In this document: positions 1 through 8,238 of the stretch, one piece after another
Layout: each line of letters begins with the position of its first letter
Position numbering within the stretch: position 1 is the first letter of the stretch
DNA from: Actinomycetes bacterium
GTDB lineage: Bacteria > Actinomycetota > Acidimicrobiia > Spongiisociales > UBA5794
Assembly (NCBI GenBank): GCA_023336875.1
Contig: JAMBLH010000111.1
Coordinates: 1-17,900 of the forward strand
Direction of reading: 5' to 3'
DNA length: 17,900 bases
Position numbers and translations under genes: made by a program
Notes under the pieces: model-generated
Database searches by the model: none
Seen by the model: only the letters and a program-made list of their open reading frames with translations
What the model was told of the DNA's origin: nothing

Positions 1-1038
1 GTTGCTGCACAGCGGTTGATCGACCGGACTCATGCCGAGATGGCGTTCCTTGTCCGTGAACTCGACCGCCGTCACCTCCCCGAACTCGACGAGGGTCTCT
101 CGACAGCTGGGTGGCTCAAACGCCACACACAGATGACCGCGGCACAAGCATCAGGCACTGTCAAGACAGCCCGCGTCCTTGGCCACATGCCCACTGTCAT
201 CGAGGCTGCGCTCGATGGTGCAATCCCTCATCGTTCTCTTCAATTGTTGGCCCAGGCACGGAACCGCCACAAGATCGAGTTCGTTGACCATGAATCCGTC
301 TTTGGTGATATTGCAACATATCTCTCCGTTGCGGACCTGCGTCGAGGGATCGAGCGGTGGGAACAACAGATCAACTTTGATCAAGCCTTGAAGGACACCA
401 CGAAACTCGAGACGTTGCGGGGATTCCACCACAGCCAAACCTATGAAGGACTCTGGGCCACCAAAGGTACCTTCGCACCCGAGGGCGGCCACATCATCAC
501 CCAAGCTATCAACGCCCTCTGTGACCCCACCAATATCGACCCGACCGAACTCCGCGCGCCAGCTCAACGCAGAGCAGACGCCATGGTCGATATCTGCTCG
601 TTCTTCCTCACCCACAACACGAACATCGTCACCTCGGGTGGTGAGAAGCCCCACGTCACCATCACCCTCGACTACGAGATACTCAAGGGACAGGTCGACC
701 GTCTTGCAGAGATCAACGGTGCGCCCGTCACACCCGAAACAATACGACGAATCACCTGTGACGCAGGCATCATCCCCATGGTCCTGGGATCAGACTCAGA
801 ACCGCTCGATGTGGGGCGCAAAACACGCACCATCCCCACAGCGCTACGCAGGGCCCTTGAACAACGCGACCAGGGCTGTGTATGGCAGGGATGCAGCGCA
901 CCCGTGTCGTGGTGTGACGCACACCACATCATCCACTGGGCCAACGGAGGAGAAACCAACCTCACCAACACCCAACTCCTCTGCCGCACACACCACACAA
1001 CAACCCACCAGGAAGAACGATCACCACCCCACTACTGA
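1..1038 (+). CDS. DUF222/HNH endonuclease domain protein (13E12 repeat family-like), 5' end outside window
   Basis: The reading frame is open from base 1, so the gene probably starts to the left of the window; the first start-like codon is TTG at 16. Numbered from that TTG, residues 1-250 have the helical character of the DUF222 domain. The C-terminus is an HNH nuclease/zinc module: C288 and C293 (CVWQGC), the catalytic-type pair H303-H304, a conserved W308..GG311-312, then LLC323 and HH326-327. DUF222/HNH proteins are abundant and often multicopy in actinobacteria (the mycobacterial 13E12 family). Their cellular role is poorly known, and nuclease activity here is inferred from the motif. The protein stops only about 13 residues after the last histidine pair, short for this family, and a neighbouring frame carries a tail-like sequence (see findings). 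It converges on the bactofilin-like gene and is unrelated to complex I by context. Confidence 0.85.
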   Translation, partial: VAAQRLIDRTHAEMAFLVRELDRRHLPELDEGLSTAGWLKRHTQMTAAQASGTVKTARVLGHMPTVIEAALDGAIPHRSLQLLAQARNRHKIEFVDHESVFGDIATYLSVADLRRGIERWEQQINFDQALKDTTKLETLRGFHHSQTYEGLWATKGTFAPEGGHIITQAINALCDPTNIDPTELRAPAQRRADAMVDICSFFLTHNTNIVTSGGEKPHVTITLDYEILKGQVDRLAEINGAPVTPETIRRITCDAGIIPMVLGSDSEPLDVGRKTRTIPTALRRALEQRDQGCVWQGCSAPVSWCDAHHIIHWANGGETNLTNTQLLCRTHHTTTHQEERSPPHY

Positions 1039-1054
1039 CCGGCCGAACCCTGAC

Positions 1055-1093
1055 GGCTACCTCTTGGGTAGCCGAAGCTACCTCTTCGGTAGC
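1055..1093. terminator. Tandem hairpins between convergent genes, possible bidirectional terminator
   Basis: Two adjacent inverted repeats lie at the convergent junction. The first has a perfect 7-bp stem, GGCTACC (1055-1061) with GGTAGCC (1067-1073), and a 5-nt loop. The second has a 6-bp stem, GCTACC (1077-1082) with GGTAGC (1088-1093), and a 5-nt loop; it overlaps the stop codon of the minus-strand gene at 1078-1080. The position just after the plus-strand stop at 1038 and around the minus-strand stop suits bidirectional termination. No T-run follows on either strand, so a classical intrinsic terminator is not shown. Confidence 0.35.
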
Positions 1094-1096
1094 CCC
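1057..1096. repeat. Two tandem copies of a 20-bp unit
   Basis: The units at 1057-1076 and 1077-1096 match at 17 of 20 positions, with only one mismatch in the first 18. Each unit is itself a hairpin. On the minus strand each copy contains CTACC-AAGAGGTAG, which encodes the end and TAG stop of the bactofilin-like gene in one copy and repeats it downstream, out of frame, in the other. A local duplication is the simplest explanation. Confidence 0.75.
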
Positions 1097-2505
1097 CAGC
1101 TATCGGTCTCAGGCGGCGCGTCCTCTTCGGGCGGTGCGTCAACCTCGGGCGTCACCACAGGTTTCTGGGATTCCTGCTGCTTCGGTTCGGCCTCAGTGCC
1201 CTCCTGGACGACAGTGTCCTCTTCAACAGCCTCCGGCTCCTCTTCAGCGACGGGTTCGCTTGGCTTTGGCGCGAGCGGGGGAACCCAGTCGGCAGGTATC
1301 TCGTCACTGGCGACCATCGAGGCGGGCAGTAGTTCGGGAGGCGTTGGATCGCCTCGGCGAGCCGCTGCGAATCCCATCACCCATGCACCGATGCCCCATA
1401 TCGATCCGATGACATAGACGAAACCACCGACCACAGGGATCAGCCAGATGGCGATGCCCCACAGCGCGGCGCCGACAACGAACGCTCCGAAGAGTCCTCC
1501 TCGATTCCAGAGCACCCGGTTCCCGAGCGCCGTCACGGCCGGTACCGGTCCAATGATGAAGGCGATACCACCTATCAGGACACCGACGATCGCCAGAGGC
1601 AATCCAACAAGGGTCATCGCGAGAAGCAGAACGGCCGCAGGGAATGCGATCACGGTCAGGAAGCCGACGAGAAAGCTCCGAATGGGCTTACGAAGGATGG
1701 AACCCACGGCCCGGCTGCTTGACGACCTGAACAGCCATAGAGCAACGATGCCTGCCACGAGGAACCCGAGGAAGCTGATGACGGTCGCCATACTCAGAAT
1801 GACGTCATATATGAAGTTGCTACGCGTCGGCAGGCGCGTAACGCTGCCACTGATCTGTGCGGCCTCATCTATGTTTGCATCAGACGACGAGCGGTAGAGG
1901 ACATCTCCATCGATCACCGCGGAATCGGTCACGTCAAGGCCCTGGGTGGCGATGTCGACGTCGCCGCCAACGTCTCCCGAGATCTCGGCGCGAAGGATTC
2001 TCCCGCGAACATCCCTGGCTACATCTCCCCCCACGGTGAGACCGCCGCCGAACCCCATGACATCGCGGCCAACCCTGCCTGAAGGTTCGATGATCAACGA
2101 ACCAGCAGCAACGAATACATCGTCATCAACGTTGCCAGCAATACGGAGTGTTCCAGCTGTTCCGCGCAACGATCCACCGATGTGGGCACCGTCAGCAACA
2201 GTGACTGATCCCACGGTGAAGACGGTTACAGAACCGAGCACATCTCCCGTAATCGTGACGCTCCCAGAGAAAATCGTGAGATCACCGTCTATGACGCCCT
2301 CAACGAACGCCAATGTCGAGGTCACATACTGGTCCTCAGCAGCGGTCTCACCCTCTCTCACGATGTACCGGTCGGTCGTGATGAGCGCGGCGAACGTGGT
2401 CATGGTCGGGAGCATGACAGCCAGAACAGCAACGAGTCCAAGCGCGTAGAACTTCGGCTGTCGAGTCGGTCTTCGGTTAGAGAGGTAGTGCGTCACGAAC
2501 CACAT
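1078..2505 (-). CDS. Bactofilin-like (polymer-forming cytoskeletal-like) membrane protein
   Basis: A 475-aa protein if started at ATG 2505. Residues 1-17 are basic and 18-42 hydrophobic, as in a signal peptide or anchor. Residues 65-225 are Gly/Val/Asp-rich repeats such as GDL, GDV, GGDV and IDGDV, spaced as in a right-handed beta-solenoid of the bactofilin type. Five membrane helices follow at about 232-259, 277-300, 302-327, 337-360 and 361-381. The tail (382-475) is Pro/Glu-rich and probably disordered, with a repeated DAPPE. Basic residues fall between helices 1-2 and 3-4 and after helix 5, which places the beta domain outside and the tail in the cytoplasm. The gene overlaps the 3' end of nuoN by 29 nt and so probably shares the nuo transcript. 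No clear Shine-Dalgarno sequence is seen; a TTG at 2538 and a GTG at 2496 are alternative starts. The function is unknown; an envelope scaffold role is only a guess. Confidence 0.8.
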   Translation of the reverse strand: MWFVTHYLSNRRPTRQPKFYALGLVAVLAVMLPTMTTFAALITTDRYIVREGETAAEDQYVTSTLAFVEGVIDGDLTIFSGSVTITGDVLGSVTVFTVGSVTVADGAHIGGSLRGTAGTLRIAGNVDDDVFVAAGSLIIEPSGRVGRDVMGFGGGLTVGGDVARDVRGRILRAEISGDVGGDVDIATQGLDVTDSAVIDGDVLYRSSSDANIDEAAQISGSVTRLPTRSNFIYDVILSMATVISFLGFLVAGIVALWLFRSSSSRAVGSILRKPIRSFLVGFLTVIAFPAAVLLLAMTLVGLPLAIVGVLIGGIAFIIGPVPAVTALGNRVLWNRGGLFGAFVVGAALWGIAIWLIPVVGGFVYVIGSIWGIGAWVMGFAAARRGDPTPPELLPASMVASDEIPADWVPPLAPKPSEPVAEEEPEAVEEDTVVQEGTEAEPKQQESQKPVVTPEVDAPPEEDAPPETDSWGLPKR

Positions 2506-3955
2506 CGAGTAGCGGCCATGGCACAATACCGAACACAACGGTGACTACGGCGGAGATCACCACCGCGAATCTCGCGGACATGCTCGGTTCGATACGCTCA
2601 TCGTCATCTTCTGCCGACGAGAATATGGTCGACACAACCCTCAGATAGAACGCAAACCCAACAACGGTGGTGAGCGTTCCAACCATGACCAGCCAGAGGT
2701 AATCGGCTTCTCCTGCGACAACGAACGCGAATACCTTGCCGATGAATCCAGCAAAGAACGGCATGCCGGACATGCCGAGCATGATGATCGCTAGGAGCCA
2801 ACCCGTTTCCGGCGACCGCTTGGCAAGCCCCTTGAACGATCCGATCGGCGCGTTCCCCGAGGTTGGTCCCCGGACAATTGAGACAACAGTGAAGGCGCCG
2901 ACGATCATGAACGCGTACGTTGACACGTAGAACCACATCGCCGGGATTCCCTCAACACCTGCAACCATCGTCGTGAGCAGATACCCCGCGTGAGCAACAC
3001 CTGAATAGGCAAGAAGGCGTTTGAAATCAGTTTGCACGAGAGCAACGGTCGTGCCAACGATCATCGACAGCGCCGCAATCACTGCCACGATGGGTGCCCA
3101 TGTGTCAATGTAGGCCCCGAATCCGGAGATGAAGATCCGGGCGAGCGCTGCGAAACCTGCCACTTTCACCCCGGCAGCCATGAGGCCGACAGCGCCACTC
3201 GGAGCTCCCTGGTACACATCTGGTGCCCACTGGTGGAACGGTGCGGCTGACACCTTGAAGAACAAGCCCACAAGCATGAGCGCCAGACCGGCCAGCAGGA
3301 TGCCTGGCTCGGTGATGATCTCGACGGAGAAGAAGTTCCGAATCGAGTTCTCGCCATAGATGCTGAGAGACCCGGTCGCGGCAAACGTGAGCGCCACTCC
3401 GTACAGGAACATGGCAGAACCGAGGGACCCCAGAAGGAAGTATTTCATCGCCGATTCTTCCGATGTCTTCGACCTTCTGATGAACCCAGCGAGGATGTAG
3501 AAGCTGATTGAGGCTGTCTCAAGCCCGATGAAGATCACGACAAGGTTGGGTGTTGCGGTCATCATGTGTAGACCGGCTACCGCAAGCAGCATCAGGGCGA
3601 CGAACTCGACGGACCGCTGCCGGACTGATGCCACGAGGTCCCAGGCGCCAAGGAGTGCAACCAGGCCAACCAGTCCCAGCACGATCGCCGCAAACGCGGA
3701 GAACCCGTCCATCACGACCATCGGAGAAAGGACCAAAGACTCGTTCTGGGCAGAGAAGAACAAGCCTCCACCGGTCTCGGCAACATCCCGCCACTGAAGA
3801 AGACCCACACCCGCGGCCGCAAGAAACGTAACCCCAGCTATTGGACCCCAGTACCTGAGCTTCCTCTCAAACACCACGGCAACAAGAATGATCAGGAGGG
3901 CACCCACGAGAAGAACAACTTCAAACGCGACGGGAAGAAGCGCAGCGTTCTGCAT
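2477..3955 (-). CDS. nuoN: NADH-quinone oxidoreductase subunit N
   Basis: An antiporter-like membrane subunit of complex I (492 aa, about 14 helices) forming one of the proton channels of the membrane arm. Family landmarks are present: the TM5 glutamate E146 in GLETASIS, the following SAMKYFLLGS stretch, K234 in LFFKVSAAPFHQW, the PDVYQGAPSG loop of the broken helix, and the central K264. The ATG at 3953-3955 shares its A with the TGA of nuoM (TGATG), and GAGGAGG lies 7 nt upstream, so the start is secure. It is the last nuo gene and stops with TAA at 2477-2479, inside the start of the bactofilin-like gene. Its length is normal for the family. Confidence 0.97.
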   Translation of the reverse strand: MQNAALLPVAFEVVLLVGALLIILVAVVFERKLRYWGPIAGVTFLAAAGVGLLQWRDVAETGGGLFFSAQNESLVLSPMVVMDGFSAFAAIVLGLVGLVALLGAWDLVASVRQRSVEFVALMLLAVAGLHMMTATPNLVVIFIGLETASISFYILAGFIRRSKTSEESAMKYFLLGSLGSAMFLYGVALTFAATGSLSIYGENSIRNFFSVEIITEPGILLAGLALMLVGLFFKVSAAPFHQWAPDVYQGAPSGAVGLMAAGVKVAGFAALARIFISGFGAYIDTWAPIVAVIAALSMIVGTTVALVQTDFKRLLAYSGVAHAGYLLTTMVAGVEGIPAMWFYVSTYAFMIVGAFTVVSIVRGPTSGNAPIGSFKGLAKRSPETGWLLAIIMLGMSGMPFFAGFIGKVFAFVVAGEADYLWLVMVGTLTTVVGFAFYLRVVSTIFSSAEDDDERIEPSMSARFAVVISAVVTVVFGIVPWPLLDVVRDALPL

Positions 3956-5532
3956 CAGCCACCCTCCTCTTCATGGTCGGGCGACTCACTCACCTGCCCG
4001 TAGTGGACGTCAACAACGCCTTCTGGTGTCCCACGTTCCGGAACGATGTATCCGGTGGTGGCTTCGATGCGCTCGAGGATGATGCCAACGGACGGCTCGA
4101 TGCGCTCGAAGACAGGTTTCGGGTAGACGCCCAAGCCGATAATCAGAACCACAAGCGGAACCATGATCGCCACTTCCCTGAAACCAAGGTCCCTGAGGCC
4201 CTCGAGCTTGGGATTGACAACTGGTCCCGTGAAGACTCGCTCATACGCCCACAAGAGATAGATCGCAGCGAGGATCACCCCAGAAGCCGCGATGATCGTG
4301 AGAACCGGCAACGTGAGATAGGAGCCGATGAGAATCGTGAATTCGCCAACGAAACCGGACAACCCTGGCAGACCTGCTGAAGCGAACACCGCGAAAAGGA
4401 AGAAACCTGAGTAGATGGGGACGATCTTTGCCAAGCCCCCGTAATCGGCGATCCGCCGCGTATGCGTGCGCTCGTAGATCATGCCGATGAGAAGGAAGAG
4501 TGCTCCCGTCGTCAGCCCATGGCTGATCATCGTCACCACGGAGCCGGTCATGCCCTGCGTCGTGAGCGCAAAAATGCCGAGAATGACGAACCCCATGTGG
4601 CTTACGGACGAGTAGGCGACCAGCCGCTTGATGTCGGGCTGCACGATCGCGACAGCCGCTCCGTACACGATGCCGATGACGGCGAGGATCGCGAGGGGCA
4701 CAGCAAAGTCCACGGTCGCCTCGGGGAACAGCGTGAGGTTGAATCGCAGGAATCCGTAGGTGCCCATCTTCAGGAGCACGCCAGCGAGTATGACGGACCC
4801 GGCAGTCGGTGCTTCTGTATGGGCATCCGGCAGCCATGTGTGGAAGGGGAACAATGGCACCTTGATGGCGAACGCGATCGCGAATCCACCGAAGAGCCAG
4901 TACTGCGTGGTAGTGCTGAGATCCGCTTGGAGCACGTTTCTGAAGTCGAAATTCGCAAACGTTCCCATTTGATCGCCGGTAATGACTGCGAGCGCCACAA
5001 TCGACACGAGCAGGAATGCAGAACCGACCGCGGTAAACAACACGAACTTAAGTGCCGCATATGCCCTGTTGTCTGAACCCCACATCGAGATCAGCAGATA
5101 CATGGGTATGAGGACGATCTCGAAGAACGCAAAGAACACGAAGAGGTCAAGAGAGAGGAAGACACCGAGAACGCCTGTCTCGAGGATCAGCATCAACACC
5201 ATGTACGTCTTGACCTGCTCGGTGATCGAGCGCGAAGCAGCGATGCTCAGAGGGAACAGCAGGGCCGTGAGCACCACCATGAACAGCGAGATCCCGTCGA
5301 CCGCAAGCGACCACGAGATCCCGAATGATTCGACAAGGACGACGTGCTCTGTGAACTGGAACGAAGCATCTCCCACAGCAAAGTTCCACAGCACATACGA
5401 CGCAGCGACGAGCGGCGGGATGGACACCACGAGAGCAATCGGAAGGACAAGCTCGGGTCGCCTGCGCGGAACCAGTGCAACGATCAGGGCTCCAATCAAA
5501 GGGAGCGCTATGAGGATGCTGAGGATCGGCAT
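3955..5532 (-). CDS. nuoM: NADH-quinone oxidoreductase subunit M
   Basis: An antiporter-like proton-channel subunit of the complex I membrane arm, 525 aa and hydrophobic throughout apart from a charged C-terminal tail of about 30 residues. Visible functional positions are E138 in FFEIVLIPMYLLI (the conserved TM5 glutamate), K224 in AIKVPLFPFHTWLPDAH, and K255 in LLKMGTYGFLRF. The HTEAPT loop of the discontinuous helix is intact. The start codon shares its A with the nuoL stop (TGATG), and a GGGAGG sequence about 9 nt upstream supports it. The tail ends in an acidic EEEGG; such tails vary between species. Confidence 0.97.
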   Translation of the reverse strand: MPILSILIALPLIGALIVALVPRRRPELVLPIALVVSIPPLVAASYVLWNFAVGDASFQFTEHVVLVESFGISWSLAVDGISLFMVVLTALLFPLSIAASRSITEQVKTYMVLMLILETGVLGVFLSLDLFVFFAFFEIVLIPMYLLISMWGSDNRAYAALKFVLFTAVGSAFLLVSIVALAVITGDQMGTFANFDFRNVLQADLSTTTQYWLFGGFAIAFAIKVPLFPFHTWLPDAHTEAPTAGSVILAGVLLKMGTYGFLRFNLTLFPEATVDFAVPLAILAVIGIVYGAAVAIVQPDIKRLVAYSSVSHMGFVILGIFALTTQGMTGSVVTMISHGLTTGALFLLIGMIYERTHTRRIADYGGLAKIVPIYSGFFLFAVFASAGLPGLSGFVGEFTILIGSYLTLPVLTIIAASGVILAAIYLLWAYERVFTGPVVNPKLEGLRDLGFREVAIMVPLVVLIIGLGVYPKPVFERIEPSVGIILERIEATTGYIVPERGTPEGVVDVHYGQVSESPDHEEEGG

Positions 5533-7406
5533 CAGAATCCGCCTCCCACAGCAAGGAAGACGATGATCAACAGCACCCCTGCGATCGCCACGCCGCCAGC
5601 GTACGCCCGCACCTGCCCCGTTTGGAGACGTGCGAGTACATCGCCGAAGCCGCGCGTCCCGCTCCCGATCCCGTGCGCTATCCCATCCAGGACCTTGACA
5701 TCGAACACGTCAGCAGCCCACTCAGATGCCTTCTTTCCCGGCTCGACGATCGTGCGGCCGTAGAACTCGTCGACACCGAACGCGTCGCGCGATCGCCGCC
5801 AGAACTTGCCGTCCTCCGCTGGCAACTCAGACCTGTGGTACTTCAGCCAGCCCCAGACGATCCCTGCGATCGCAACGATCAGCGCGATCGTTGCGAGACC
5901 GATGATCGCCCCCATCGAGAGTCCCTGAACGTGGTGCACGTATTGGAAGGATCCTTCAAGGAAATGCTCGAAGGCGACCAGGGCAGGAGTGTTGACGAGC
6001 CCGAAGGACACGGTGAAGAGGCCAAGAATGATGAGAGGGATCGTCATAGTCGCAGGCGACTCGTGTGGATGCACACCGTCCTCCCATCGGGGCTTGCCGA
6101 GGAACGTCATGACGAAGAGTCGGGTCATGTAGAAGGCCGTGAGGAGTGCCACCAGGAGTCCGATGACCCAGAGCCCTATATACCAACCGCCCTTGGCGAA
6201 TGTCGCAGCAAGGATCTCGTCCTTGGACCAGAAGCCCGAGAAGGGGAACACGCCTGAGAGCGCAAGCCACCCTGCACCCATAGTGATGAAAGTGATCGGC
6301 ATCTTCTTGCGAAGACCACCCATCGTCCGCATGTCCTGGTCACCAGCCATTGCGTGGATAACCGATCCCGCACCAAGGAAGAGCAACGCCTTGAAGAACG
6401 CATGCGTGGTCAGGTGGAAGATGCCTGCCGTGTAGGCGCCAACACCCATGGCAAGCACCATGTAGCCGAGTTGGCTGATGGTTGAATACGCGAGGACCTT
6501 CTTGATGTCGGTCTGGGAGACGGCGATCAACGCCGCCACGAGGGCTGTCAACGTACCGACTACCGCTACGATCGCTCCGGTTGTTGGCGCCATCTCGAAC
6601 AGGACCGCAGATCGGGCGATCATGAATACGCCCGCGGTCACCATTGTCGCCGCGTGGATCAACGCCGACACAGGCGTCGGACCCTCCATTGCATCCGGTA
6701 GCCACACGTAGAGCGGTATCTGAGCCGATTTCCCCGCTGCCCCCACAAAGAGCAGCAGTGTGATAGCAGTCGCGGTGCCAACGGTGATGACCACTGGCGC
6801 CGATGCGAAGATCGTCTGGAAATCGAACGTGCCGAACGAGGCGAAGATGATCATCAGCGCTACGAGGAAACCCCAATCGCCGATGCGGTTCACGATGAAA
6901 GCCTTTTTTCCTGCTGCGGCTGCAGCTGGCTTCGTGAACCAGAAGGAGATCAACAGATAGGACGAGAGTCCGACAAGCTCCCACCCAATGAACATCATGG
7001 CGTAGTTCGCCGAAAGCACGAGAATCATCATCGAGGCGATGAAGAGATTCATGAATGAGAAGAAGCGCGGATACCGCTCGTCACCACGCATGTAGCCAAT
7101 CGAGTACAGATGGATCAATGAGCCGATGCCCGTGACGATCATGGTCATGAGCGCCGAGAGCGGATCCCACAAGAGGGCTACGTCGGCACCAACGACAGGT
7201 ATCCACGTAAAGAGATAGCTCGTCTCGACGGGAATCGAGCCATCGATGAGCGAAAAGGTCGCCGGTAGCGCAACGAGCCAGGCAAGAGCGACGAATCCAA
7301 AGGCGACCCATCCGGCGAGCGGCTGGCCAATCCGTTTGCCGAAGAAGAGGTTGATGGTTGACCCGACGAGCGGGAGGGCGATGACAAGCCAGAGCACATC
7401 AATCAT
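5532..7406 (-). CDS. nuoL: NADH-quinone oxidoreductase subunit L
   Basis: The distal and largest antiporter-like subunit of complex I, 624 aa. Landmarks are E143 in GWELVGLSSYLLISFW, K226 in GAAGKSAQIPLYVWLPDAM, the EGPTPVSALIHAATMV broken-helix loop with H251, and QTDIKKVLAYSTISQLGYM. After the antiporter core come an amphipathic stretch rich in charged and aromatic residues (about 530-595) and a final membrane helix, as expected for the lateral helix that runs along the membrane arm and its anchor. ATG at 7404-7406 lies 2 nt after the nuoK TAG, with AAGGG just upstream. Confidence 0.97.
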   Translation of the reverse strand: MIDVLWLVIALPLVGSTINLFFGKRIGQPLAGWVAFGFVALAWLVALPATFSLIDGSIPVETSYLFTWIPVVGADVALLWDPLSALMTMIVTGIGSLIHLYSIGYMRGDERYPRFFSFMNLFIASMMILVLSANYAMMFIGWELVGLSSYLLISFWFTKPAAAAAGKKAFIVNRIGDWGFLVALMIIFASFGTFDFQTIFASAPVVITVGTATAITLLLFVGAAGKSAQIPLYVWLPDAMEGPTPVSALIHAATMVTAGVFMIARSAVLFEMAPTTGAIVAVVGTLTALVAALIAVSQTDIKKVLAYSTISQLGYMVLAMGVGAYTAGIFHLTTHAFFKALLFLGAGSVIHAMAGDQDMRTMGGLRKKMPITFITMGAGWLALSGVFPFSGFWSKDEILAATFAKGGWYIGLWVIGLLVALLTAFYMTRLFVMTFLGKPRWEDGVHPHESPATMTIPLIILGLFTVSFGLVNTPALVAFEHFLEGSFQYVHHVQGLSMGAIIGLATIALIVAIAGIVWGWLKYHRSELPAEDGKFWRRSRDAFGVDEFYGRTIVEPGKKASEWAADVFDVKVLDGIAHGIGSGTRGFGDVLARLQTGQVRAYAGGVAIAGVLLIIVFLAVGGGF

Positions 7407-7408
7407 GG

Positions 7409-7714
7409 CTAGCCCTTCAACTCAGCGAGTTCATCGACGTTCGCGCTCGACCGATCGCGGAACACGGAGACAATTATCGCCAGCCCGATCGTGACCTCCG
7501 CCGCGGCAACAACCATGACAAACAGGGCTGCTACCTGGCCTTCGATCAGGCCGAGCTCCTTGCTCACCGCAACGAATGTGAGGTTCACGGCATTGAGCAT
7601 CAGCTCTATCGACATGAACATCACAAGGGCGTTTCGCCTGATAAGCACGCCAGCCACGCCGATCGAGAACAGACCTGCAGCGAGGACGAGGAACCAGGAC
7701 ACGGTGACAGTCAT
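7409..7714 (-). CDS. nuoK: NADH-quinone oxidoreductase subunit K
   Basis: A small membrane subunit of 101 aa with three helices, related to MrpC. The two buried glutamates used in proton translocation are visible in FMSIELMLNAVNL and VVAAAEVTIGLA. The start at 7714 is favoured over the longer open frame (up to 7900) because it gives the normal family length, overlaps the nuoJ stop as ATGA, and has GAGGAG 8 nt upstream. The longer frame only adds Arg/Cys-rich sequence that is out of frame with nuoJ. Confidence 0.96.
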   Translation of the reverse strand: MTVTVSWFLVLAAGLFSIGVAGVLIRRNALVMFMSIELMLNAVNLTFVAVSKELGLIEGQVAALFVMVVAAAEVTIGLAIIVSVFRDRSSANVDELAELKG

Positions 7715-8238
7715 CCGACCATCTCCTCTTCGGGGACATCCCGGAAGTACGCAAGGGCAATCGTGCCGAGGGCGGCAATCGTAAGCAGCATCACCGTGGC
7801 GAGGAACACGATCATCCACGTTCCGAACAACTCGTCTGCGACCGCCTCGGCGGTTCCATTGAGATTCGCCGTGCCGAATGCATTCGAGCCTGTGATCCAT
7901 GCCGCACGTCCAGCCAAAACGATCGATCCGAAAAGACCGAGCGCAACAATGCCAGTGATGACCCGCTGAGCAGGAACCTGTTTGCCGTAGGCATCCGGCT
8001 TGTCCACGCCGATGAGCATGATCACGAACAGGAACAACGTCATGACTGCGCCCGCGTAGATGATCACCTGTACCGCGGCGACGAAATGCGCATCGAGCAT
8101 GACGTAGAGAACAGCAATGGCGAACATGGCTGCGAGCAGACCCATTGCCGAGTACACGGGGTTCGAGGCCGTGATCATCGAAACGGCACCCGCAAGGGCC
8201 ACGGCGGCAAAGATGATGAAGACGATCGTCTCAGCCAT
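7711..8238 (-). CDS. nuoJ: NADH-quinone oxidoreductase subunit J
   Basis: A membrane subunit of 175 aa with five predicted helices. It carries the diagnostic stretch AVQVIIYAGAVMTLFLFVIML, the TM3 segment whose pi-bulge couples quinone reduction to pumping in solved complex I structures. Two in-frame ATGs lie close together (8244 and 8238). A GGAGGG at 8247-8252 sits 8 nt from the second but only 2 nt from the first, so 8238 is preferred, giving an N-terminus MAETIVF typical of NuoJ. It overlaps the end of nuoI by 8 nt and the start of nuoK by 4 nt. Confidence 0.95.
   Translation of the reverse strand: MAETIVFIIFAAVALAGAVSMITASNPVYSAMGLLAAMFAIAVLYVMLDAHFVAAVQVIIYAGAVMTLFLFVIMLIGVDKPDAYGKQVPAQRVITGIVALGLFGSIVLAGRAAWITGSNAFGTANLNGTAEAVADELFGTWMIVFLATVMLLTIAALGTIALAYFRDVPEEEMVG

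Noticed and set aside
443..1417. Open frame of 324 codons on the plus strand spanning the HNH gene end and the convergent gene
   Set aside because: Low-complexity Ser/Thr/Pro/Gly product lying out of frame over two better-supported genes; only its short segment near 1010-1080 is considered, as a possible displaced tail.
2477..2538. TTG start at 2538 for the bactofilin-like gene
   Set aside because: Would overlap nuoN by 62 nt, uses a rare start and has no Shine-Dalgarno; ATG 2505 keeps the basic-hydrophobic signal intact.
4462..5076. Open frame of 204 codons antisense to nuoM
   Set aside because: Shadow frame rich in Arg/His/Glu, typical of the reverse of a membrane-protein gene.
7715..7900. 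Upstream extension of nuoK
   Set aside because: Adds 62 Arg/Cys-rich residues overlapping nuoJ out of frame; ATG 7714 has a Shine-Dalgarno and an ATGA overlap.
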